Positions 8,981 through 17,734 of a stretch of 64,000 nt of DNA are shown piece by piece. This DNA comes from Chitinophagaceae bacterium (GTDB taxonomy: Bacteria > Bacteroidota > Bacteroidia > Chitinophagales > Chitinophagaceae). The stretch covers positions 372,001 through 436,000 of the forward strand of contig JADJVB010000005.1 of the NCBI GenBank assembly GCA_016710745.1, in the 5' to 3' direction. Each line of letters starts with the position of its first letter. Positions within the stretch are counted from its first letter, which is position 1. The translations under genes and the position numbers were made by a program. The notes under the pieces are model-generated. The model had not been told where the DNA came from, searched no databases, and saw only the letters and a list, made by a program, of their open reading frames with translations.

Positions 8981-9586
8981 TTAAGAATTATTCAAATTTT
9001 CATCATCATTAAACCCCCAGTCAGTTTTCAAATCATCTAACCGATTCCCGTTGAGTTTAATCGAACCATAATGCCCCACCTCATTCTTTTGCCGGTAAGC
9101 CTCGTACAAACAAACAGCGCAGGCAACCGAAATATTCAGTGATTTGATGATGCCTACCTGGGGTATTATAAAATTCCCATCGGCCATGGCAATAATTTCT
9201 TCACTGATACCTCCATGCTCATTACCAAAAACCAGGCAAACGGGTTCGGTTAAATTCAAATCGTGTAAACCAACGGCATCACTGCTCAAATGGGTGGTAT
9301 ATATTTTACTAAAATGCTTTCGCAATTCAGCAAAGCATTCAACGGCATCCGTGAACTGGTGAACGGTGAGCCATTTGGCCGCACTCGATGAACTTTTAGC
9401 ACCCCATTTTTTGTGAGGCGGAATTTTGGTGTTGAGAATATAGATATCCTGGATACCCACCGCATCACAGGTTCGCATCACCGCCGAAATATTATGCGGA
9501 TCGAATACATTTTCCAGCAATACCGTTAAATCGGGCTGGCGTTTGTCTAAAACCGACGTGAGGCGTTCATTTCGTTCTGGTGTCAT
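8981..9586 (-). CDS. trmH: tRNA (guanosine-2'-O)-methyltransferase, SpoU/TrmH family
   Basis: Transfers a methyl group from S-adenosylmethionine to the 2'-O of a guanosine in RNA, most likely Gm18 of tRNA. The three SpoU motifs are present: NVFDPHNISAVMRTCDAVG (motif 1, with the catalytic Arg) near residue 26, LVFGNEHGGIS (motif 2) near 137, and IPQVGIIKSLNISVACAVCLYEAYRQ (motif 3, the knot segment) near 158. The early position of motif 1 favours TrmH over TrmL or RlmB. The 201-residue length is typical. The gene is divergent from the B12/radical SAM gene, with a long hairpin in the shared spacer. Confidence 0.88.
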   Translation of the reverse strand: MTPERNERLTSVLDKRQPDLTVLLENVFDPHNISAVMRTCDAVGIQDIYILNTKIPPHKKWGAKSSSSAAKWLTVHQFTDAVECFAELRKHFSKIYTTHLSSDAVGLHDLNLTEPVCLVFGNEHGGISEEIIAMADGNFIIPQVGIIKSLNISVACAVCLYEAYRQKNEVGHYGSIKLNGNRLDDLKTDWGFNDDENLNNS

Positions 9587-9634
9587 GCTGCAATTTAATT
9601 AAGAATAGTTACACTAATTATCCGAATTACACTA

Positions 9635-9682
9635 ATTACACGAATTTTTATAATTAGTGCAATTAGTAAAAATCCGTGTAAT
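9635..9682. repeat. 48-base near-perfect hairpin in a divergent intergenic spacer
   Basis: Arms 9635-9650 and 9667-9682 (ATTACACG-A-ATTTTTA against TAAAAAT-C-CGTGTAAT) pair with one mismatch. The inner part continues with TAATT (9651-9655) against AATTA (9661-9665), a five-base loop and one bulged base. It lies between two divergent starts (trmH and the radical SAM gene), so it is not a terminator for either. Related ACTAATTACACGAATT words recur just upstream at 9611-9640. Confidence 0.7.
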
Positions 9683-9706
9683 CATATTTTTACCAGCAAT
9701 TAAGAA

Positions 9707-9714
9707 TATTTTTG
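9707..9714 (+). promoter_or_regulatory. -7 promoter box of the radical SAM gene
   Basis: TATTTTTG fits the Bacteroidota -7 consensus TAnnTTTG and lies 17 bases before the TTG start at 9731. No clear -33 element was found. Confidence 0.45.
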
Positions 9715-9730
9715 CCGTAAACAACCAGGT

Positions 9731-10699
9731 TTGAGCAAAGACATTTTTTTAATAACACCTCCATTTACACAGCTAAACACGCCTTACCCGGCTACGGCGT
9801 ATCTGAAAGGTTTTCTTAATACAAAAAACATAAAATCCTATCAGGCCGATTTGGGTATTGAGGTTACAGTAGCATTGTTTTCCAAACAAGGGTTACAAAA
9901 TTTATTTGCAGAAATTAAGGATCAACAAAAAGAACACTCAGTAAATGCTGCAAGAATAATTTCCCTTCAGGATGATTATATAAATACCATTGATGCTGTA
10001 ATGTTGTTTTTGCAGGGCAAGAACCCTACCCTTGCACACCTTATATGCAAAAGAAATTTTTTGCCCGAGGCAGAACGTTTTGCACAATTAGATGATTTGA
10101 AATGGGCATTTGGTAGCATGGGTACGCAGGACAAAGCCAAACATCTGGCAACCATGTATCTTGAAGATTTAAGCGATCTTATTAAAGAAACTGTTGACGA
10201 ACATTTTGGCTTTAGCCGTTATGCAGAAAGGCTGGGACGAAGTGCAAACAGCTTTGATGAATTGTACACCACTTTACAGCAGCCTTATACTTATCTTGAT
10301 AAAATACTCATTGATATTTTACAACAAAGAATGGAAATGGTGCAGCCGAAACTGGTGGCCATCTCCGTTCCTTTTCCCGGCAACCTGTATACATCGCTTC
10401 GCTGCGCTCAATGGATAAAGCAACAGGCACCTTCGGTCAAGATAGTGATGGGCGGCGGCTTTGCCAACACCGAATTACGTTCTTTATCGGATGCCCGTGT
10501 TTTTGAATTCTACGATTTTATTACATTGGATGATGGCGAAGCACCCATTGAGATTTTATGGCAGCATCTTAATGGCGAAAAAACAATAGAAGAATTAAAG
10601 CGAACTTTTACTTTGGTTGATGGCAAAGTGACCTACATCAACAACACCGCCTGCGCCGACTACAATCAGGGCCAGGTGGGGTACACCCGATTACAGTGA
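9731..10699 (+). CDS. B12-binding radical SAM protein, N-terminal part (frameshifted)
   Basis: The start is a TTG at 9731 giving MSKDIFLITPPFTQLNTPYPATAYLKGFL. This is the classic opening of B12-binding radical SAM proteins, and no ATG lies upstream in frame. The B12-binding (Rossmann) region includes VAISVPFPGNLYTSLRCAQWIKQQAPSVKIVMGGGFANTEL and FITLDDGEAPIEIL. The frame breaks at a G4 run (10678-10681): reading one G fewer gives VGTPDYSDFYLDKYISAIEIINPMHS, which leads straight into the catalytic part. The joined protein would be about 732 residues. Substrate unknown. Confidence 0.8.
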   Translation: MSKDIFLITPPFTQLNTPYPATAYLKGFLNTKNIKSYQADLGIEVTVALFSKQGLQNLFAEIKDQQKEHSVNAARIISLQDDYINTIDAVMLFLQGKNPTLAHLICKRNFLPEAERFAQLDDLKWAFGSMGTQDKAKHLATMYLEDLSDLIKETVDEHFGFSRYAERLGRSANSFDELYTTLQQPYTYLDKILIDILQQRMEMVQPKLVAISVPFPGNLYTSLRCAQWIKQQAPSVKIVMGGGFANTELRSLSDARVFEFYDFITLDDGEAPIEILWQHLNGEKTIEELKRTFTLVDGKVTYINNTACADYNQGQVGYTRLQ

Positions 10700-11930
10700 T
10701 TTCTATCTGGACAAATATATTTCGGCCATTGAGATCATCAACCCCATGCACAGTTTATGGAGCGATGGGCGGTGGAACAAACTCACTATGGCGCATGGTT
10801 GCTATTGGGGCAAGTGTACGTTTTGTGATATCTCGTTAGACTATATCAGGAATTACGAGCCCATTACTGCATCCTTGCTGGTTGATCGCATGGAAGAAAT
10901 GATCGCCCAAACCGGTCAAAACGGTTTTCATTTTGTGGACGAAGCGGCCCCGCCTGCTTTAATGCGCGCGCTGGCTATTGAGATCATCCGCCGCAAACTG
11001 ATTGTAAGCTGGTGGGCCAATATCCGCTTCGAAAAAAGTTTTACCCGTGACCTTTGCCTGCTATTAAAAGCTTCGGGCTGTATTGCGATCTCGGGCGGGC
11101 TGGAAGTGGCATCAGACCGGTTATTGACTTTAATTCAAAAAGGGATCACCGTAGCGCAAGTGGCGAGGGTTAATAAACATTTCACCGAAGCCGGTATCAT
11201 GGTGCATGCTTACCTGATGTACGGATTCCCTACCCAAAACGAACAGGAAACCATCGACTCCCTGGAAATGGTGCGGCAACTTTTTGAAGCCGGGATACTG
11301 CAATCGGCGTTTTGGCATTTGTTCACGATGACGGCGCATAGTCCCGTTGGACTTGATCCGGAGAAATACCAGGTAAAAAAAGTTTCAGAAGCCATTGGAA
11401 CCTTTGCCAATAACGATATTGCGCATACCGACCCTACCGGTGCCGATCACGAAAGTTTCAGCTTCGGACTGAAAAAATCTTTGCTTAATTATATGCACGG
11501 CGCCTGTTTTGATTACCCGTTGCAAAAATGGTTCGATCATAAAGTGCCAAAGACCTCCATCGCCCCGGATTATATCGTAAAAGCTATTGAAGAAGATGAA
11601 CTGATAACTGCGAACCCAAATACCAAAGTTATTTATTTAAGTAATCAGCCTAAAACAGAGATCATCACCAAAAGTAAAAAAGGAAGCCAGTGGGAATTAT
11701 TATCGCTGAGTTTTGAAACCAAAAAAGAAACCATCAATATTAAAGTTGATGTTGGGCAGGGCAACTGGCTGGTGCAGATTTTACAAAGCGCATCCATCTC
11801 AAACCCGAAAACAGTAACCCTGCAGGAGGTGAAAACAGATTATGAAAATGCCGGTCTGCAAGACTTTGAGTTATTCTGGGATAATAAGCCGGTGAATACC
11901 TTGTTTAAAGCGGGACTGCTGCAATTGTAA
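10680..11930 (+). CDS. B12-binding radical SAM protein, catalytic C-terminal part (frameshifted)
   Basis: The second half of the gene starting at 9731. It carries the 4Fe-4S cluster motif HGCYWGKCTFCD (C-x3-x-x-C-x2-C type with Trp/Gly between) about 40 residues into this part. A TIM-barrel core follows, with HFVDEAAPPALMRALA, GCIAISGGLEVASDRLL, and HAYLMYGFPTQNEQETIDSLEMV, the last being a typical radical SAM strand with Gly-Phe-Pro-T-E/Q. The enzyme cleaves S-adenosylmethionine to a radical; the B12 domain suggests methyl transfer or a rearrangement. The apparent ATG at 10746 is inside the continuous frame and probably not a real start. Confidence 0.82.
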   Translation, partial: GTPDYSDFYLDKYISAIEIINPMHSLWSDGRWNKLTMAHGCYWGKCTFCDISLDYIRNYEPITASLLVDRMEEMIAQTGQNGFHFVDEAAPPALMRALAIEIIRRKLIVSWWANIRFEKSFTRDLCLLLKASGCIAISGGLEVASDRLLTLIQKGITVAQVARVNKHFTEAGIMVHAYLMYGFPTQNEQETIDSLEMVRQLFEAGILQSAFWHLFTMTAHSPVGLDPEKYQVKKVSEAIGTFANNDIAHTDPTGADHESFSFGLKKSLLNYMHGACFDYPLQKWFDHKVPKTSIAPDYIVKAIEEDELITANPNTKVIYLSNQPKTEIITKSKKGSQWELLSLSFETKKETINIKVDVGQGNWLVQILQSASISNPKTVTLQEVKTDYENAGLQDFELFWDNKPVNTLFKAGLLQL

Positions 11931-12021
11931 AATAGTACCTCTTTTGTAGGCTATTCCGCCTGTCAAAAAAAGCAGGGAACTTCAAAATCATTCTTTACAT
12001 TTACCCTCAAAAATAAATTTC

Positions 12022-14049
12022 ATGAAAAACAACTTCTTTGTTTTTGCGATGCTACTTGTCGCCGCTTCGTGCAACAATAGCAGCACAACCACGAAACCCG
12101 ATGTGCTGGCGGTAAATATTGACAGCACTGTAAGCCCCGGTGCCGATTTTTTTGAATATGCGAATGGCGGTTGGCTGAAGAAAAATCCCATACCGGGCGA
12201 TCAATCGGCCTGGGGTATTGGCAACCTCGTTATAGAAGAAAATCTGAAACGTTTGCGTGAGATCATGGAAAAAGCGACCTCGGCAAATGCGCCGCACGGA
12301 AGCAATGATCAAAAGATCGGCGATTTCTGGACGCTGACCATGGACACCGTTAAAATTGAAGTCGATGGATTAAAACCCATTCAACCCTGGCTGGATAAAA
12401 TAAATGCGATCAACGATGTAAAAACCTTGCTGAATACCGCTGCTGAATTGAAAAAGATCGGCTCTGGTACTTTGTTCAGCGAATATGTTTACCAGGACGC
12501 CAAGAAGAGTGATGTGATGGCTTATTATGTAAACCAGGGCGGCATTGGTTTACCGGAGCGGGAGTATTATTTCAAAAACGATTCGGCCACCATTCATATT
12601 CGTGATGAGTACAAAAAACACATCGCCAAATTACTGAGTATGGCAGGTGAGGATCCTGCCTTTGCCGGGCAGGCTGCCATCAATATCCTGGCGCTGGAAA
12701 CCAAATTGGCTGCAGCTTCCCGTAAAATAGAAGACCTGCGTGATCCTTATAAAAATTACAACAAGATGGCCGTTGAAGGCTTACATAAAATGGCTTCGAA
12801 TATCGACTGGCCAGCTTACCTGGCCAATATCGGTGTGCAAAAAGTTGACTCGGTAATTGTGGGTCAGCCTGAATTTTTTACCGCTTTGAATGATGCGCTG
12901 GCCAAAACACCGATAGCTGACTGGAAGCAATATGTAAAATTTAATTTTCTCAGCGACATGTCGGGTGTGTTACCTGATGCTTATGGTATGGAAGGTTTTA
13001 ATTTCAATAGATTATTCAGCGGCGCCAAGGAAAGAAGACCAAGATGGAAACGGATGGTGAGCGTGGTTGAAAACGCAATGGGAGAAATGCTGGGTCAATT
13101 GTATGTGAAAGAATTTTTTAACGAAACCGCTAAGAAACGCTATACCAATATGGTAGAAGATATCAGGGAAGCCCTGAAGGACCGTATTGGCAAGCTTGAC
13201 TGGATGAGCGATAGCACGAAGAACAAGGCCTACAAAAAATTAGCATCAATAAAAAGTAAAGTTGGTTATCCCGACAAATGGAAAGATTTTTCGACCATGG
13301 ATATCGGCAAAGAAAGTTTTGCAAAAAATTACATTAACTCCCGTTTGTGGTGGCATCAATACGAATATAGTAAACTGGGTAAACCGGTTGACCGGGATGA
13401 ATGGGATATGTATCCGCAAACCTACAACGCCTATTACAATCCCAGCAACAATGAAATTGTTTTACCTGCAGGCATTTTTACCATACCGGGATACCGCGAC
13501 GAAGAACTGGATGATGCGGTGGTTTACGGTTACGGCGGCGCCAGTACCATTGGCCACGAAATTACCCATGGCTTTGATGACGAAGGCCGGCAGTTTGATG
13601 ACCAGGGAAACCTGGTAAGCTGGTGGACTAAAACCGATGAAGAAGCATTTAATAAAAGAGCAGAAGTAATGGTAAATCAATTCAACGAATTTGAACCTTT
13701 ACCCGGATACCACATCAACGGTAAAGCAACCCTGGGCGAAAATATTGCCGACCTCGGAGGCATCTTGTTAGGAATTGAAGCATTTAAAAAAACCGCCCAA
13801 TTCAAAGAAAATAAAACCATCCATAACCTCACACCCATGCAGCGCTATTTTATGGGGTATGCGTTGGGCTGGCTGGGTCAGGTGCGTGAAGAACAATTGA
13901 GAAGCAGGCTGTTGACCGATGTACATAGTCCGGGTAAATACCGGGTAAATGGCCCTTTCGTAGATGTGGATGAATTTTATACCACATTTAATATCAAGCC
14001 CGGAGACAAAATGTATAGGGCCGATAGTTTACGGGTAAGGATATGGTAA
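12022..14049 (+). CDS. pepO: M13 family zinc endopeptidase (PepO/neprilysin-like) lipoprotein
   Basis: Zinc-dependent endopeptidase, probably lipid-anchored in the envelope: the signal peptide ends VAASCNNSS. The start of the mature protein has the M13 opening PGADFFEYANGGWLKKNPIPGDQSAWG. The zinc motif is HEITH at residues 512-516 within STIGHEITHGFDDEGRQFD. The third ligand is Glu573 in LGENIADLGGI. NAYYNPSNNEIVLPAGI (about 475) and the family ending RVNGPFVDVDEFYTTFNIKPGDKMY are also present. It is 675 residues, full length, and stands alone between the radical SAM gene and the PH-domain gene. A TACATTTA box at 11996-12003 may be its -7 element. Confidence 0.92.
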   Translation: MKNNFFVFAMLLVAASCNNSSTTTKPDVLAVNIDSTVSPGADFFEYANGGWLKKNPIPGDQSAWGIGNLVIEENLKRLREIMEKATSANAPHGSNDQKIGDFWTLTMDTVKIEVDGLKPIQPWLDKINAINDVKTLLNTAAELKKIGSGTLFSEYVYQDAKKSDVMAYYVNQGGIGLPEREYYFKNDSATIHIRDEYKKHIAKLLSMAGEDPAFAGQAAINILALETKLAAASRKIEDLRDPYKNYNKMAVEGLHKMASNIDWPAYLANIGVQKVDSVIVGQPEFFTALNDALAKTPIADWKQYVKFNFLSDMSGVLPDAYGMEGFNFNRLFSGAKERRPRWKRMVSVVENAMGEMLGQLYVKEFFNETAKKRYTNMVEDIREALKDRIGKLDWMSDSTKNKAYKKLASIKSKVGYPDKWKDFSTMDIGKESFAKNYINSRLWWHQYEYSKLGKPVDRDEWDMYPQTYNAYYNPSNNEIVLPAGIFTIPGYRDEELDDAVVYGYGGASTIGHEITHGFDDEGRQFDDQGNLVSWWTKTDEEAFNKRAEVMVNQFNEFEPLPGYHINGKATLGENIADLGGILLGIEAFKKTAQFKENKTIHNLTPMQRYFMGYALGWLGQVREEQLRSRLLTDVHSPGKYRVNGPFVDVDEFYTTFNIKPGDKMYRADSLRVRIW

Positions 14050-14052
14050 AAA

Positions 14053-14097
14053 GCCTCTCCCCGATTCCCTTTTTCCCGATAGCTATCGGGAAGAGGC
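14053..14097. terminator. Perfect 20-bp palindrome nested in an outer repeat after pepO
   Basis: 14073-14092 is a perfect palindrome (ten bases TTCCCGATAG mirrored as CTATCGGGAA). It is flanked by GCCTCT (14053-14058) and its complement AGAGGC (14092-14097). The element starts a few bases after the stop of the M13 gene and probably ends its transcript or protects its 3' end. There is no long U-run, so it is not a classical rho-independent terminator. Confidence 0.5.
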
Positions 14098-14180
14098 AGG
14101 CCCGGTGTAAAACTGATTTTATCTTTTGCGCTAACAAATCAACTGTTGTACTTTGCTGTACAGATAACAACTTCTAAAGC

Positions 14181-14807
14181 ATGAAAACAGTCTTAAAAAA
14201 AGATGAGCAGGTATTAATTGTCATCAGGCAGCACTGGTTGAGATTGGTATTGCCATTTTTAGTGTGGCTGTTGATAACGATTATATTTTTGTGGTGGCTG
14301 CATAATGCGATCGCGTTTGGGATTATTTTATTGGCTGGCCTGTACCCGGCATTTGAGTATATCAGCTGGAAAAACAATATCTGGTGTGTTACCAACCTGC
14401 GGGTGGTTGATGAAAGTGGTTTTATCAGCCGGCGTTCAAAAGAAAGCCCGATCGATAAAATAAATAATGTAGAATATAACCAAACCATTTGGGGGCGGTT
14501 GCTGGGCTTTGGCACCGTAGATATTCAAACCGCAGCCGAACTGGGCGAATCCATTCATGAGCTCATTCACCATCCCAAAAAATTAAAAGATACCATTACC
14601 CTGGCTCAGCAACAATACAAAGAATCCCAAAGCAGCAAACAGGCGGCGCAACTTGCCGAAGCACTGGCCAAAAACAATCCCGTGGCCTCAGTGGCATCGC
14701 AGCAATTGGTTGCTGATGAGCTTACCAAGCTTTTTGATCTGATGCAAAAGGGAGCCATCACGCAGGAAGAATATTTAATACAGAAATCAAAGTTGATGGG
14801 TAGTTAA
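14181..14807 (+). CDS. PH-domain (bPH2/YdbT-like) membrane protein with C-terminal SHOCT domain
   Basis: 208 residues. Two membrane segments (about 21-38 and 42-58: LPFLVWLLITIIFLWWL, IAFGIILLAGLYPAFEYI) are followed by the bacterial PH-like stretch WCVTNLRVVDESGFISRRSKESPIDKINNVEYNQTIWGRLLGFGTVDIQTAAELGE. This pattern is shared by YdbT/bPH_2 proteins. The last 30 residues, VADELTKLFDLMQKGAITQEEYLIQKSKLMGS, form a SHOCT motif (short C-terminal oligomerisation-type domain). Role is structural or regulatory at the membrane, not known in detail. Monocistronic; a terminator lies 160 bases downstream. Confidence 0.82.
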   Translation: MKTVLKKDEQVLIVIRQHWLRLVLPFLVWLLITIIFLWWLHNAIAFGIILLAGLYPAFEYISWKNNIWCVTNLRVVDESGFISRRSKESPIDKINNVEYNQTIWGRLLGFGTVDIQTAAELGESIHELIHHPKKLKDTITLAQQQYKESQSSKQAAQLAEALAKNNPVASVASQQLVADELTKLFDLMQKGAITQEEYLIQKSKLMGS

Positions 14808-14818
14808 GTTTTTCCCGT

Positions 14819-14892
14819 CCTCGTCTCTGCCGGGGATGAACTGGTTTTGAGACTTTGTCTCAGACCTTATCCCCGTTCTTATCCCGACGAGG
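14819..14892. repeat. Three-tier nested inverted repeat
   Basis: Three pairs of perfect arms nest symmetrically: CCTCGTC (14819-14825) with GACGAGG (14886-14892), CGGGGAT (14831-14837) with ATCCCCG (14869-14875), and TGAGAC (14848-14853) with GTCTCA (14857-14862) around a TTT loop. The intervening stretches do not pair. It lies between the PH/SHOCT gene and the convergent M48-like gene. It could form a branched or extended RNA hairpin or be the remnant of a small mobile repeat. Confidence 0.65.
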
Positions 14893-14964
14893 TAAATAAA
14901 TAAAAAAACGCTCGTGAACGCACAAACCCGGGCATACTCATATTCGAACAAAATCAAGAGCTTT

Positions 14965-14990
14965 CCTGTTGCAGATAACAGGATTTTTTT
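14965..14990 (+). terminator. Rho-independent terminator
   Basis: CCTGTT (14965-14970) and AACAGG (14977-14982) form a 6-bp stem with a six-base loop, followed by ATTTTTTT. It is oriented to end transcription coming from the PH/SHOCT gene. Confidence 0.6.
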
Positions 14991-15078
14991 ATATTGATTG
15001 ATTTTGGAAAGTTTTTGTGAACGTTCCGATAATCAAAACAGCGTTCACCAATAAACAAAAACATACTGAATTCTCATG

Positions 15079-16047
15079 CTAATTGGGCACTTCAACTACC
15101 GCCCAGTTATTGGTTCTGCGGTTCCAGAGTATGCTATAGTCTTTACCATGCATCAGTTTATAAACACGGGATCCATTATAATACGGCAGTTTTAACCAGC
15201 CATATTGATAAATTTCAAATAAAAAAACAAAGGGTTCGCCGGCTTTTATTTCGGCGGCCTGGTAGTTTTTACCATCGTCGCTCAACAGCACGGTCTCTGT
15301 TTTGTTGCTTTGCATACTCAAGCTGATCCAACTCGGATCGGTAGGTGGAGGCAGATTTGCTGTGCCGGTACCACCTGTATTGCCACCGGTATTTGTCCCT
15401 GTATTACCGCCCGTGTTTCCACCAGAATTTCCGCCGGTATTTCCTCCGCTGCTGCCTCCTGAATTACCACCAGGGTTACCGGCAATTTCTGTGTTGGCAG
15501 TATTCCATCCGCGGGTAATAGCCGCAACCCTGTCTTTTTTTGCCGGGTGTGTGTTGCTGGCATAATCAGTGGCAATGGCGGTGATGGCGGCTACCGATTC
15601 GTTTAAGTTGGCACCGAGTTTATGCATTACATAGCCCGAAAAAGCATCGGCTTCGATTTCCTTAGGCGGCGTACTGCCGGTACGGCTTACCACGTGGTTA
15701 TAATAATGATGTCCCATTTCGTGCGCCAGCACACTGATGGAAGACCACTTGGTTTTTGTATAGGCGTCTATATCTTCTAAAAAATCATTATCATAAATGA
15801 TCCAGCGCCTGTTGGCAATGATGGTAGCATAGGCATTACGGATACCATTTTCTTCCCGCACACTAAAATTTTCCTTCCACTTTACACTGTCGAGCATTTT
15901 ATTTAAAATATCCCGGGCTTCATAAACCGATGCAAAATTTGATTTAAATGTTGATCGGGGCGGCACTTTGAATCCACAACCGGTTATACGCTGCGCCTGC
16001 ACGTTCATCGTAACAGCCAGTAAAAAAAACAGGGCTAACTTCTTCAT
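15079..16047 (-). CDS. Secreted zinc metallopeptidase-like protein with Gly-rich linker
   Basis: I start at the ATG at 16047, giving the signal peptide MKKLALFFLLAVTMNVQAQ; the ATG at 16128 would add 27 charged residues before it. The catalytic motif is HEMGHHYYNHV (HExxH) in SISVLAHEMGHHYYN. EADAFSGYVMHKLGAN (E-x2-D-x-F/A-G) follows, which supplies a third ligand as in M48-type peptidases. After residue 200 comes a low-complexity linker of GGN(S/T) units, about 45 residues, then a C-terminal domain (SWISLSMQSNKTETVLLSDDGKNYQ...YKLMHGKDYSILWNRRTNNWAVVEV). The protein is probably exported. Target unknown. Confidence 0.75.
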   Translation of the reverse strand: MKKLALFFLLAVTMNVQAQRITGCGFKVPPRSTFKSNFASVYEARDILNKMLDSVKWKENFSVREENGIRNAYATIIANRRWIIYDNDFLEDIDAYTKTKWSSISVLAHEMGHHYYNHVVSRTGSTPPKEIEADAFSGYVMHKLGANLNESVAAITAIATDYASNTHPAKKDRVAAITRGWNTANTEIAGNPGGNSGGSSGGNTGGNSGGNTGGNTGTNTGGNTGGTGTANLPPPTDPSWISLSMQSNKTETVLLSDDGKNYQAAEIKAGEPFVFLFEIYQYGWLKLPYYNGSRVYKLMHGKDYSILWNRRTNNWAVVEVPN

Positions 16048-16230
16048 AAATAAATATTTAAAAATAAAAGGGGATTTCCTGAAATATAAAAGCGTGAGGT
16101 TGAATTTAAAAGTACAACTTTTTTCCAATTCAGCAACAGGCCGATATCGGAAAAATAAACAAAACTATTTGCCATCCGGGCAATAGCGGCAATTTTCCTT
16201 CATTTATATTTACAAAACATACAATTGCTC

Positions 16231-16791
16231 ATGAAACTCGAACATAAAGAATTGACCGATCTGTTGCAACGGGCCTACTCTGCCGAAAAAGCCGCCGCCT
16301 TTGCCTACCAGGATCATGCAGGATCGGTAAAAGACAAAGCACAAAAAGCGGCCATTAAACAAATTGAAATGGACGAATGGAACCACAGGCAAGAGGTTTT
16401 CGAAATAATGAAGCAGTATGATATTCCTGTTTCAAAGTGGTACGAGTTTCGGTTTCATGTAATAGGCAAAACCATTTCCCTAAGCTGCTATATCATTGGC
16501 TGGTTTATGCCCTTTTATTTTGCCGGGAGCCTCGAAAGCGGTAATGTGTGTGAATATTTCAGGATGAAACAGTTTTTTAATTCGCTCGGTATTATGGAAC
16601 ACGACCGGGTTTTATACGAAATGGGCATAAAGGAAAAAGAGCACGAGGTTTATTTTTTGAGTAAAATAAAAAACAATAAATGGCTCCCTTTTTTGAAAGG
16701 ATTTTTAAGTGGGGAAACAAAAAAAGCGCCAATAATATTAGTATGGATGCTTTGGAACCACTCGAGAGTTCCGACGTTTACTGCAAAATAA
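16231..16791 (+). CDS. Ferritin-like diiron protein (COQ7/rubrerythrin-like)
   Basis: 186 residues from the ATG at 16231; an in-frame TTG at 16225 is less likely. The helices carry diiron-type ligands: AEKAAAFAYQDHAGS (helix 1), IEMDEWNHRQEVFEIM (E-x-x-x-x-H, helix 2), SGNVCEYFRM (helix 3) and EKEHEVYFL (E-x-x-H, helix 4). A hydrophobic stretch, ISLSCYIIGWFMPFYF, lies between helices 2 and 3, as in membrane-associated COQ7-like proteins. Function is probably a redox or hydroxylase reaction, or iron handling; the partner is unknown. Confidence 0.65.
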   Translation: MKLEHKELTDLLQRAYSAEKAAAFAYQDHAGSVKDKAQKAAIKQIEMDEWNHRQEVFEIMKQYDIPVSKWYEFRFHVIGKTISLSCYIIGWFMPFYFAGSLESGNVCEYFRMKQFFNSLGIMEHDRVLYEMGIKEKEHEVYFLSKIKNNKWLPFLKGFLSGETKKAPIILVWMLWNHSRVPTFTAK

Positions 16792-16812
16792 AATAACCGG
16801 CTTCTTAGCTGA

Positions 16813-17730
16813 TTATTTCTTTAACAAAAACAGCAGCGGTACATCCAATCTGTTTCTCCAGGCGGATTCACTGTGGTTTTCTCCCGGATAATAGCTGGTT
16901 TTCCAGTTTCGTTTTGTAAATCCCCTGCCCTTCATCACGGCATCAACTTTTCTTTGCAAGGCAGGATACATGGCATCCAGGGTTTGATCTCCGTGGTCGA
17001 AATAAATTTTATGATTTTCTGGATCGGGCAAATGCTGTTGTAAATATTGTACAAATGCACCCGGTACCGGATTATTGTCGGCAGTAAATATTCCCGGCCA
17101 GTGTGTACTTAAACAGGCAACTCCGCTAAAAACATCCGGGTACTCACATATCGCATAAATTGAGATCAAACCACCCATGCTGCTGCCCGCAACAAAGGTG
17201 CTCTTGCGATCGGTTAGTGTCGCGTAATTTTTATCAATAAAAGGTTTGAGTTCGGAAACCAGGAATCTTAAATAGTTATCCGAATTGGGTTTAAAGTAAT
17301 CTTTTGTTCTTCCCGCCTGTTTTAACTGGTCGGTAACCCGTTGTTGCGCTTCCTGGGTCAACCCTTCAAAAGGCTTTTGTGGAAAATAATCGGGATGCCT
17401 GGTAACGCCGCCATTCCATATGCCCACAACGATCGTTTGCCTGATTCTTTTTTCGTTTACCAGTTTGCCCATCACGTCATCCACTTCCCATGCCTGGTGG
17501 TTCCAGGTAATGGCCGAATCGTAAAGCATCTGTCCGTCGTGCATGTATAATACCGAATACTTTTTTTCTTTTGTATAGCCGTCCGGAAGCCAAATATCAA
17601 CATGCCTGGCAGTAACGAATTTCGATGGGAAACTGTCAAGCCTTTCTATCCTGCCGGAAGAAACGGCTGGCACTTGCGCAGATGCTGTGCCGGCAATTAA
17701 CAATAAAGCTGATACCAAAACAGGTTTCAT
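16813..17730 (-). CDS. Secreted alpha/beta-hydrolase esterase (enterochelin-esterase-like)
   Basis: Start chosen at the ATG at 17730 (MKPVLVSALLLIAGTASAQ, a signal peptide). It lies 4 bases after the GH97 stop; the upstream ATG at 17772 would overlap that gene and spoil the signal. The nucleophile elbow is GSSMGGLISIYA (G-x-S-x-G-G). An acidic segment FDHGDQTLDAMYPALQRKVD and ENHSESAWRNRL supply plausible Asp and His. The opening RHVDIWLPDGYTKEKKYSVLYMHDGQMLYD is typical of the esterase family that includes enterochelin and feruloyl esterases. It is co-transcribed with GH97, so it may remove ester groups from glucans or act on glycoside esters. The substrate is inferred. Confidence 0.8.
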   Translation of the reverse strand: MKPVLVSALLLIAGTASAQVPAVSSGRIERLDSFPSKFVTARHVDIWLPDGYTKEKKYSVLYMHDGQMLYDSAITWNHQAWEVDDVMGKLVNEKRIRQTIVVGIWNGGVTRHPDYFPQKPFEGLTQEAQQRVTDQLKQAGRTKDYFKPNSDNYLRFLVSELKPFIDKNYATLTDRKSTFVAGSSMGGLISIYAICEYPDVFSGVACLSTHWPGIFTADNNPVPGAFVQYLQQHLPDPENHKIYFDHGDQTLDAMYPALQRKVDAVMKGRGFTKRNWKTSYYPGENHSESAWRNRLDVPLLFLLKK

Positions 17731-17734
17731 CTGT

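Noticed and set aside
15302..15565. Plus-strand open frame rich in Pro/Val
   Set aside because: It is the mirror of the Gly/Asn/Ser/Thr linker repeats of the M48-like protein.
15079..16128. Start of the M48-like gene at 16128
   Set aside because: It would place 27 charged and aromatic residues before a perfect signal peptide; the ATG at 16047 fits better.
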